Shown piece by piece: positions 13,301 through 25,300 of a stretch of DNA of 64,000 nt. A program made the position numbers and the translations under genes. The notes below the pieces were generated by a model. It ran no database searches. It was not told the DNA's origin and worked only from the letters and a program-made list of their open reading frames with translations. This DNA is from Chrysaora quinquecirrha (Eukaryota; Cnidaria; Scyphozoa; Semaeostomeae; Pelagiidae). Position 1 is the stretch's first letter; each line of letters opens with the position of its first letter. The stretch spans positions 3,046,105-3,110,104 of the forward strand of contig JACTAT010000029.1 of assembly GCA_014526335.1 (NCBI GenBank), given 5' to 3'.

Positions 13301-16300
13301 GCATCATTGCCAAACAACCCATTAATCTGTACTTCCAAGCATGCAATCCTCAACATATGATTGAGAAATATCTCTGCGAACTCCACCAATTGTTAAGTCT
13401 AGAATTCCTGACCATAGAAACCTTTAGAAACAGCAACAGAAAATCTTACCGTTGATATGAATATTACAAGATGTTGATATGCCTGAATTTGGCACACATT
13501 GTTGCTAAATAATGTTCTATAATGATGTTCAAAATTAACTGAGACTGAGGATTACTGTATTTCTAACCAAAATTGGATCCATTACTCTACGTGATAAGTT
13601 TTTTCACCAAAAATCCCCACTCCTCAAAGTCAAATCATTAACAACATTGAATTCGGGGGGAGGGGAGAAGCATGAAAAGACATTCTTTCTATTTTAGCTT
13701 CTGGTCTCAGGAAATTTGACCAACATCGTACGTCTGTTTTCTTTTCAGTTGCAAAACGAGAACTCAAAGAAGGCAAAGTAAAGGAGAATGTCGTATTGAA
13801 AAAAGAAAAAACAGATTCCCCAGCACCAAACAATATGTCACTTATGGATTACGTTGATGTAAGTCGAGGGCATGAAACTGAGACTGACACTGAAGACGAA
13901 GAGTATGAACCAGTAAATGGCTCAGCGTATCAGAGAAGCCAATATGGCTACCTGCCTCGTTTTCCACGTTTGAAAATGTTGCACATGTATCTATGGCAAC
14001 TTGTATATGGCAACCAAGAGGATGCGGCTAGCTGCAGAAAAGAGCTTGACAATGGAAATTATGGTGGCAATGATAAAGAAAAAGATGACTGGAGATATGA
14101 ACGATATGATTGGCTAACTGAGCTTGTCAAACTACCTTCAAATCGACATGGTGCAGGTAGAGAGTTAGACTTGCTTCCCATGTCCCTAACTTTCGTTCAA
14201 ATTGAATTGAATCGATGTATTTGTTGTTCGCTTCAGTCCAGGGAGCCCAGCAAGGTTGCGCGTCCAGCAATTCAATTCAATAGCGATAATTACAATCCAT
14301 GTGGTAAGACTAGTAAAGAGTAACATACGTTCATGATGAAGTCTTTTACACATTCCCCTACTAAAAGTAAGCGGAAGGTTAAACAAATTGTGGCACCAGC
14401 AGTGAATGGTTAAATGCGCTCTTTTTTAAAAGACTCTCCTAATCTATTGTCTTTCCTTTCAAAGCTACTGCTTCAAAGTTTTTTCGGGTTTTTCAGTCTT
14501 ACATCCTTTCAGTTTTAATTTTAATTGAAAATCGCTGTGATGGCAAGCATCTTCATGCCCAATTGCATTCAGACGAACTCCGTAGGGTGTATATATAACC
14601 TCTTGGCGGCAATTTTGTTCAACCGTAAGATTCTTTTGTGTAGTTTCATCATATAGTCTTTGCTTAATTTTATAGATGCAGCTTGCATATAAACAGGCAT
14701 AACTGTCTGTTCCAATCAGGGCTGGCCACTATGTATATCATGTCCTCATGTTTATCGTACCCACAACATCCAAAATGATAGCCCTTTCGTTGTATTGTCA
14801 CAATAGTAGTGCATATGGCTACTTGGTAATGATTTTCTACTTTGTATTCAAGGTTATTTCCAAACTGGTGACGCATTGGCAATCATGCCGGTTATCATCT
14901 TCACAAAATGCGTTGGCATTTGCATGAAAAGCAAAACACTTGAAAAAATACTCAGTCATCCAAAGAAGCGATTCACACCTCTAAGAGATCTGCCTCCAAA
15001 ACTCAAAGTGAAACTATTCAAAACAAAGAGTGTTGGTGTCTACGTGAGTCATTTCACTGATTCACTAATTCTGATGGCACATATGGGATTATTGTATACA
15101 ACACCTGAACGCATGCCCACCAACCGAACACAAATCGAAATGCTTGTTAGCAAACAAGCTATGCTTGTTGATACAACTCAGTCTGAAAAAGCGTATTCCA
15201 AAGTAAGTTTTGTTGTTTTGTTGTTTCGCCTAGCCATGGTTTGTTTTTCTTTGATATTAGAAGTAACATCCTTTAACAAGTTGTTAACATAAATGTGCCT
15301 CTCTCTTAGCTTACGTGCAGCCTCAAAACTTTCTTTTGTCAAGTATATATAATTGAGGCCTGAAAAGTTTTGAGGCTGCATGCAGGCTACTCTCTCTCTA
15401 CTCAGGCATATATATGGGCTTAGCTTTTTACCATCCTACGATCACGAACACCTCAGGTAGATCTACACGCTTTTTTATAGAGAACCTAGCTCAAGGCCTA
15501 GTTCTTAAAGTTCCTTATTTTTTGACTTCTTTTAAGACGATTGTAGTTCCAAAAGTTCCTTAATAGTTCCTTAATTTTAACTGCACATACAGTTTAATGA
15601 CTACCATACAGAGACATTTGCATGTAAGCAAATCTCGAGACTACTAAAGGAAACATTTGATACATGCTTAAAGTACAATTTATGTCATTTGACTGCAAAT
15701 GAATGGAAAGGGCTTTCTAATTCTGGATTGTTTGCAGTGATAAAAGTATTCAACAACGAACAGTTCCTTGGTAATTTTCTCTTTAGTAGTATAAGTTCTT
15801 TAAATTTTCGGGCGTTCTACATGTAGGTTCCTTAAAGTGGTTCCTTATAAAAAAGGCGTGTATTTCAAAGCCATTCGTTTCATTTCAGAATGTGATACCT
15901 TTGGCCTGACTAAGTTCAAGCAAGACCATTCCCAAGACCAACATTTTGTCAAACATGATACTCTTGCCTAGACCGAAATTGCAAAAATTATACCCTTGGC
16001 TAGACTACCATGGCTGCCAAATGTAGTTGGGACGCCCTTGATTTCTCGTATGAATCTCTGACATTCTTGGTGAATCTAGCATATTCAAGAGAAAAATCCA
16101 GAAAAGTATTTGCTTGGGCGTGGAACAACCCCATAGCACCTTACTACCCCCCCCGTAGTGGTGTAACTGAGCTCCACCAATTTTGTAGTGCAGTTTGCAG
16201 TAAGAAAATACTCAAGACAAAGACAAGAGTTGTACAGTTGCAATTATAAGATGACCGAAATTCTAACTTTGGAGAGCTAGTAATTATAGAGTTATACAAA

Positions 16301-19300
16301 TCATTTGCTATATGGCATAGCTACAATAAATACATGCATAATTAAACTTACAGAAAGCTCTTAGGTTTGTGACGAGTGTTCATTGACGTAACTATATGGA
16401 ACATATACAGAAAGTTTATAACGTACAAGAAGACATACATAATCTTTACATGAAGTATCTTATTGTTGTTGAAGCTGTTCTTGCTATAGTGGCAGCTATA
16501 ACTTGCAGTCATGTAAACTGTCTAGCCAATATGGAGATTACTAAAGACGTTCTAGACAATAATTCCGAATGTTTGTTTTCAGACTTCATTGCCGCCATTC
16601 CTGAAGTCATTTCCAAAGCTTTACTACAGATTTGAGAACCTCGCCAACATAGAGAAGTACTGGAAAGATGTTCAGTATGTTTGTTTGAATACGAGGCTCG
16701 GCCTTGTTGCTGCACCAAGGAGTAAAGACGCGGAAAAGAAATCAAGACCTAATAGAATATTGATGTCCTTGCGCCAATTTCAGGTTTGCGATTTCGATAA
16801 CTGTTTTCCTTTGTAAACTGATCTCCGTTGCCTTTGCGGACTTGTAAAGTCCCGCCTTCAAAATACCAGATTGGTCAGGGACTCTATAACAACCTCAAAC
16901 GCCGGAATATTCTAGTATGCATCGTATTTCCTTGAATATGCTTCCCCAAGCAGCAAGGAATCAAGAGACACCTTATGTAGTTTCTTCAAAACTCTTGGGG
17001 AAGAGGTGACTAAGCCTAGTTATGGATGGGGACGTGCCATATTATATCAAACTTTGGATTATTCCATATTTCCGCACATGTCCGAAAACTTTTGACCCAG
17101 AATTCCGCAAACCTGATAAAAATTGTGACCCATTATTGTGCTAAAATGATGAATACTGTGGCCATAATTCAGCAAGGCCGAGAACATTTTTCAGACACAA
17201 CGAAATCATCTGATGAAAAGCAATTAATGTTTAAAGGGCAACCTCGCTTGTGTTCTATAAAGTTATCAGTTCTAACTGACATTCATTTCTTATATGCTAA
17301 CCTTGCATCCTAATGATAATGCAAAATTTCGCCATAATATTACCCATTATCCCCCACCTCCCGAGTCAAAACTTCAAAACCGCAAGGGTTTGCTCTTTCT
17401 CTGTCAATCATTTTTTCAAAGAACAGTTTTCAATTATTTTTTGACGTATCAACTTAGTAGTCAGATCTTGCGTAAGAATCATGTTTCACGCTTCTGAGGT
17501 TAATGAATGTGAATGTAAAGGTGAAATGGTGTTTTAGCGCCAGGTGCTAGGATCTCAGAAGTAGGTTAAATGACCAATTTATCCTTTAAATGACCACATT
17601 TGCCTTAAATTCTGCTCTTAAACATGAGGCCTTAGTCTTATAAGATATTACTTTATGTTGCTCAATATTGATCTTTTATCCTGCATACGTTTTTGCAGGA
17701 ACATTTCCCTGTGGAAGAATCCTCGAGTACAAAGACGAGATTGTTTGGTGATGGCCTAGGCGCTGGTGGATTTGATTCAACGTTTTTTGGTCATCTTGCT
17801 AAGAACTGGACATACCCAGGGTCGAGAAATCAAGTTTTAAGTAAGCCAGCTCGAATTGACGAAGCCACTGAAACGTCAAAGATCTTGCCAAACAGATTTA
17901 GTATGCCTGTGGGAGGTAAGCTGCATTTGATTTGGACCATTTCTGTTTTTGTTTGGCCCTGGCGGCAAACGATTGAACATTGTCTGTCCAGCATTTGAAA
18001 TTTGCTTGTTAATCATTGTTGTGCTGGGTTATCATTATCATGCTTAATGTGCTCGGTTGCTACGCTTGTTGTGGTGGTACTTTATCCTCACTTGGTGGAT
18101 ACGAACAACTGTGGTGGGTTATGATGCTTGATGTGGTGGGTTACTATGCTTGCTGTGGTGGCACTTTTTGCATATTGTGGTGGATAACCACAACTTTGGT
18201 GGGTTATCATGCTTCATATTGAGGGTTTATGCTTGTTGTGGTGGTAATTTTTGCGTACTGTGGTAGATATTCACTACTGTGGTGGGTTATGATGCTTGAT
18301 GTGGTTGGTTACTATGCTTGCTGTGGTGGTAGTTTTTGCGTACTGTGATGGATAATCTCTGGGGTGGCCGATCATGCTTGATGTGGTAGCTTACTATGCT
18401 TATTGTGGTGATCTTCTATGCGTACTGTGATGGATAATCACTACTGCGTGGAGGGTCATTATGCTTGAGTTGCTGAGTAACTATGCTTGTTGTGGTGATA
18501 GCTACTTTTTGCGTGCTGTAGTGGGTAATCACTACTGTAGATGGGTTATTATACTGGTTGTGGTGAGGTACTATGCTTGTTGTGGTGATAGCTACTTTTT
18601 GCGTGCTGTAGTGGGTAATCATTACTGTGGTAGGTTATTATGCCGTGATTAATTTTTGAAAGTATTAATGTTTTATATTTATTTTTGTTAAGAATTGGTG
18701 ACAGATAATGTGTTTCATGTAGGCCTACCGACTGCCTCTCTAAGCTAACTAACTGCCTCTACTATTGAATAACAGGCTATTATTCTCCATTGAAGGGTTC
18801 AAAAAAGTCGTAAAATCGTCTGTCGCAGCCAAAGCATCTGTTGGTGGACGTGGCAAGAAACGAAACCGAACCTTCGACAATAAAATTGTAGCAGGAGCTT
18901 CATCGGCGAAAAAGATAAAGCAGGATGTATGTATTTATGTATTTTAGGCTATGTAACGGCGAAAAAAGCACTGAATTGACATTTTGGTTTAAGCACAAAT
19001 CTGTAAGGTGCTGTGGCATCGTGGTGTAATCCAGCTGACTCGTGGTGTCAGAAGCTCAATGTGGTCAGGGTTCGAGCCCAGCCATGTGTAGCGTCACGGC
19101 CAGGGTCAGGTCTCGATTAGTTAACCTACTACTGAGATCCTAGCGACTGGCGCTAAAACACCATTTCACCTTCACCTTCACCTTAGCTGTTTACAGCTCA
19201 ATACCAAGCAGCTGTTAGAATTATTACACGAGTCGTAATTATCGCTATTGAGTCTATGCTGGACGCTCAAACTAAACACTCTGAGCAAACAGCTGCATGG

Positions 19301-22300
19301 TTGTTGTTGTTGTTGCTGCTGTTTGCGTGGGACCAATGTAATAAGTCTAATCAGCTGTTTGAAACACAGTGCGAATTTCGTGCTTCTTTCTGACTGGTGC
19401 TTTTCGATATACATCAGGGTATAAATTCAGCCCATGTCAATTGTTTTGGTCTGTTTCTGTCGCTTATACTCTGAGGAGTGTCAGAGAAAAAATGTTTTTA
19501 AGTATGTCTAGAGATGTTTCCACTGATTCTCGCAATTTTAAAATTTTGTTCTGTACTCAAAGACTACTGTACTTCCACAAATAAGCGCCCTCCATCGGCT
19601 AAACGCCCTCTACGGATTGGGCTACCCAACAGGTTGGTCCCGGACTTTCCATTGATAGTGTATGTGCAAGCTCTTGATAGGAGGTATCGAGAGATACCTT
19701 CATCCAGTTACTGCAAAACTCAGTTTACGTCATAACGTTAGTCAATTTATAAGTTTTCAAATAACTGCCCCACTTTGAGACAGATTTTTAAATGAGCACC
19801 CATCAGGGTGCTCAATAGAGGAATTGGTTAAGATGAAGATGAAATGGTGTTTAAGCGCCGGTCGCTAGGATCTCAGTAGAAGGTTAACTAATCGACACTT
19901 CGACCCTGTCTGTGACGCTACCGTGGCTGGGCTCGAACCCTGACCATACTGAGCTCTTGACACCACGGGTTAGCTGGATTACACCACGAGGCCACAACAC
20001 CTTCTCGTCACGAGAAATACGGTAAATGTAAGAGCTGCTTTTCTTCGTTTTGGAAGTCTTCAAAGAATTAGTCCTTAATTAGTGTTATTCACGTTCTTAA
20101 CAGGTAAAAGATAAAAAGAATCCTGAAGATCTTAAACTAAAGAAGATTATGGCTGCGCGGCATCGACAGAAATTGGCGAAACAGAAACCAACAAAATCTG
20201 GAAACACAAGTCATCATCGCAAAAAAGATGCAACTGACGTAGAAGCCACAAAGAGAATGAAGGGTTATAGAGTGAATTTTACACCCACTGAAGATGCGGC
20301 TATTTTGATGGTCAGAATTACAGCAGATTTGCTGAATTTCGATAAGAGAAAGGTAAAAAAAAACTTAAGACCCGTTTCCACAGGAACGGATCCGACTGGG
20401 ATTTTTTATCAATCTTTAGACACGATACTCTTTCAGCATACGATTCGAAGTTTTACAAATAGCTAATAAAAGAAAAAATTTACCTAAGATAACCTAAGAG
20501 TAGTGCTGCTCTTCCAAGGGGTCGTGTTTGGTTACTATTTGTTAAGAAGAAGTATTTCGTTTACTATGGCACGCAATGGGTCCGTTCCTTTAGGGAGCGG
20601 TATTCTATCTTTTGTCATATTCTTGAGAAGCGGATCCATTGGGATCTGTTCCTGTATTCGTGCCGTGTAAACACTTGGAGCGGATCCTTAACGGAAGCTA
20701 TTAAAACAAAAGAACAAAAACACCATTTAACTTGAACAACTGCACACGCTCAGTAATTGGATCCGTTCCCGTGCATCTCAACAACTTTTAGAGTCCGTTA
20801 CCGTGTAATTGCTATGCAATTTGTACCCATATCGTATCCAAAATTAACGGATCTTTTGGATCCGTATCTTTTTCTCTCGTGTAAACGGGATCCAAGACCC
20901 TGTGTACATGATAGGAACTAGATCAGTACTTGTCCGATCCAGAGCAAGTTCTGGCGCTTTTCCAGCGGGTTTACACGAAAAGAACTGGACCAGCTCTGAT
21001 CCGATCAAGAAAAACTTGACTACCGTATTTTCTTAGTTTGTGCATGCACTGCCACACTTCTTGCTACAAATTACTTAAAAAATTGTTCATTTTGTCACAG
21101 CAGCATTTTGGAATCTAAAGCAGCATGTTTAATTTCTCCTCCAACAATTATGTGTTATTGTAGGCTCTATTCAATCAGTTTGAATGCACTTTGTTTCCAT
21201 ACCAGTTTTGAATCGATCCAAGGCGTTTACATGGGATCTAAACAGAGTCAGAGATGAGTTGGCTCTGATCTCAACAGGTCTAAAACTGGCTCCAAATAGA
21301 GCCAGATAGGGTACGGATCAAGGAGATACTGTGTAAACGAAAGGTTTTTTTGAGCTAGAATTTGCTCTGGATCGCACATGGACCAAACCAACGCTTCTCG
21401 TGTAAATTGCGTCTTAACACATATTACCTATTTTGCAGTTGAATTACTGGACAACAGCCAGAGACATCTTGCATTCGGAAATCCCTGAAACCCACGATAA
21501 AACTGTCGAAGCCCTCGCTCGCCGTGGAAGATATATACTGAAGAATGCTTTAACTGTTGAGAATATGAAGAGTTGTGTTCTGGAATGCCGTGCTGACAAG
21601 AATCTTGATACTAAGCCCCCTAGCGTTGAAGGTATGATGTACTTTTTTACTTGTTATAGTACCTACTTAAAGAAAAAACGGTGTTTGTGGAACATTTGAA
21701 ATTTGCTTCTTAAGCGATGTTTTAACGTTTGACCACAAAGCCCGGAGAGCCAATGACATTTCTACTTAGCTATAGAGCTCAACGAAATCTTAGAAATATG
21801 TATAGTGTAGAAGGAGGCTCGACATAGTCGAAACATAGAACAGTCAAACGGGAAAAGAGCTTTTGGCTGTATGACTTAGAGTTACTTTGCGATTTCATTG
21901 AGCTCTATAGCTCAGTGGAAACGTCGTTGGCTCTCTGGTCATGCAGCAAAGGTTCGAAAATATATATACATATGTGTGGTACTGAAGAACACTTAACATA
22001 GCCGAATAACAAAAACGTCAAGCGGGGAAGAGAGCTTTGGGCTGTATGACTTAGAAAGTTTCTAAACGATTTCATTGAGCTCTATAGCTCAGTGGAAACG
22101 TCATTGGCTCTCTGATCATGCAGCCAAGGTTCGAAATATATATATACATATGTATGGTGCTGAAGGACACTCAACATAGCCGAAGCACAAATACGTCAAA
22201 CGGGGAGGAGAGCTTTGGGCTGTATGACTTGGGAAGGTATTCGGCGATTTTATTGAGCTCTATAGCTCAGTTGGAAACGTCGTTTGCTCTCTGGTCATGC

Positions 22301-25300
22301 AGGCCAGGTTCAAATCTTATCTAGAGTATTGTGATATGCCATTTGTGGAAAAATTCATTCTATTATTGTAGGAGATACATGGAAAGAAAAATTCAAAGAC
22401 CTTTACGCCAAAGTTCAAAAGAAGTATAAGACGCGACTGGAACCTGACGACTTCACATTTGAAATCCCAGACACTCTGGAAGATCTACGAAAAGCCTTCA
22501 ACATCAACAAAGCATTTGAACAGAAAGGCTCAAAGAAAGAAGCGACGTCTCAACTAACTAGCAGTCAAGATTTGGATAGATTGGTGCTGGAAGAACTGAT
22601 TCATAACTCTCTGGCTGGACAGAACACCAAAGAATACATGCCATCATTGGTATTCCGTATCTTTGACCGATATCCAGCTAGTTCTTTGGAGGAGGCATTA
22701 TTTGCAATGAAAGTCCAAATCACTTGTAGCCAGATTGCGTGTTCATGTACCAAGAAGACGGGCATTACCTATATCAACGATGTCATACAGTCTGTCGGTG
22801 GCGTATGAACGCTTGTTTGAAATGCCTCTGTCGCCTCATTTGTTTCCCGCTGCAAAAAGCTTTTTGAAGATGTTCAGAGAAGGTAATTTTTATCATCTTT
22901 CATCTTAATTTTTTGTTATTACTGTATTTCCTCGAATACGCGCTCCCTTTCGATTGAGCTGCCCATCATGTGGGTCGCCAGACACTTCTTTGATAGCATA
23001 TGGGCAAGCTCCCGATAGGAGAATCAAGAGACGCCTTTTGATAGTTGCTGGAAAAATAAGTTTTCGTCAGATCGTTTTGATGAAATGGTGACGTCGTTTT
23101 CTTGATTCTATTGTTTAAAATATCAATCAAATTTTTGAATTTAGCAACCAGATTGCATTGTCGAATACGGACAGCACGGTTTTTTCATTGCGTTTCATGT
23201 ATTAATCATGGGACGAGGCTAAAGCTTCTTTAAGCCTGTTTCATAGACTCACTACAAATGTCGTAGATTCGCTCCCAGTCCCCCACGCAAAACAGCCCGC
23301 TCATACTACGTAGTTGAGCTGCCTCCATTAACAACAGTAACAACTGTTTTTTGATTTTACATTTTTCTGAATGAAATTGAATTGATGTGAAGGCAGCGAA
23401 AACTGCAACTCATGTAGTAAGTCTACCTGTTTCATACGTCTTCCCATGCAGCTTTTTACCGGATAAATTCTGATTGATTTCAGGGGTTGAACAAATGCCA
23501 CACTCGCTTTGACTGGGTGGTGCCACACGATAAACAGCGATATATACAACCAAAATCAGTCACCCTGCACTGGCTCTTCTTCCGAATACGTAAAGAATTG
23601 GGAAATTCAGTAGTTGATGTTTGTTGAAAATATTGCACAAGAGCTATATGTTTTGGTGTCGTACAGCACGACTAAAAAAGGTCTTATAAAACTGAGGCGT
23701 ACTGGGTCGAACCACAGTCGAACTAAATTTCTGTTGCTGCGGCACAGTACAGCTCGACGTATAAAACATGCCTGATGGTCTGTTTGCTGCTTTTCGTGCT
23801 TTTCTATTTTTGACGTTTTTTACTGATTTTCACTGATTGACTCTGATTTTCGATTCACTACAGGTAAAGGCCACGTTGAGAAGAATTCTAGTCTCAAGGA
23901 AATCTCAGCAAATGAGAATGATGAGAAAAATACAAAGGATGAGCAGCCTAAGGAAAAAGAGGTATGTTGCTATATTTCCTGATCTTTCAGTTCGAGACTT
24001 CTAACATTTCTGACGTTTATACTCTGCTGAGTGTTAGAGAAAAAAGTTTTTTAAGTATGTCCGAAGATGCTTCCGCTATTTCTGGCAATTTTGAAGTTTT
24101 ATCTGTTTTGTATGCGCCACGTAACCTGGCAAAGTCAACAATGATAGACCAAATCTATGTAATTGTACATGCAAGTTGCCTTTTTGACTGAGGTGTACAG
24201 GATTTCTGGTGGGGGAGGCTTATTTGAGAGAGTGGCATTCTAAAAGTTTTCTGCTCTAAAATAAGGGCCATTGCAAAACAAACTAGTTGTAATGCGTACA
24301 AGCATACCCCAGTCAAGCCAAGTTTTGTCGACAATAGTAAGCCTCTCCCCGAACATAGCGTAACCTGCAAAAACGTAACGTTCTTGGTTACGTCTTTTTT
24401 TGTTTGCTTATTCATTCGGTCTGACGGTCTTCGTTTCATTTTGAGCATTGTGTTGTCTCTTATACCTGGTCTCAGTTAGCCCTTGTTCTTACATTTAAGC
24501 CAACATCATGGCTCGCGTTCTTATGATTTTTATAAAAAGGTGAAGTATCAAATCTTCTTCTTTCTGTTTGTTCCTAGGGTAAAGGAATATTTGAAACATC
24601 CAAAGATTCAAAGCTGGTCAGTTACCCAGGAACGATTTCCTATTCAAAAAACGAAGCATTAGGCGGCCATATTGCCTGTTTGCTGAGTCTGCTTGTTACT
24701 GATAAGGCCATTTTGCAGATCGACATTCCCGATAACGTGGTCCAGTGTGATGCTGAAACTATGGAAAAATTGGAAAAGTCCGACATGTTTTCAGGTAGGA
24801 AAATTACTATTATGAAAAGGAAAATGTATGCTAATAATCTTGAAGAAGCTTTGGAGAAGGAGGAAGATAAAGCAATGGAAGAGTTTGAGGCAGAAGAAGA
24901 TAAGGCGATTGGTGTGGCTGATTTTGATAAAGATGAAGATGAAGATCTGATGCTGAAAGGTGGTGAAGAGAGGAGACCAGAGAAAGCGAACAAGGGAACA
25001 GATACAGTAGCGATAGCTATGGATAAAGATAAAGATAAGGCAGTGGAAGATTTGGAGCAAGATACATTGACTGCTGGCACGTATCCAAATAAAGATAAAG
25101 ACCATCTGGATAAAGATTCGTCATTAAAGGGTGGTAACGTAAAGAATATTGGCAAGGATCCGGATAGAATAACAGCAGATACTGTGGAGTTAACCACGGA
25201 AAATGATACAAAACAGAGTTCCTTATCATTTAAAGGGAATTCAAAAAATACTAAAGATCCTTCTTCTAAAGTCGTTGAACGGTCGGAAGATCCAGCTAAG

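Noticed and set aside
16010..16249. 79-codon frame in GTF3C1 intron 6
   Set aside because: GTF3C1 homology runs directly from the exon ending 15202 to the exon starting 16583; the frame has no motif.
21900..22320. Possible true tRNA genes
   Set aside because: A- and B-box words are present, but I could not form a full cloverleaf with an acceptor stem and anticodon arm, and the unit is a tandem repeat.
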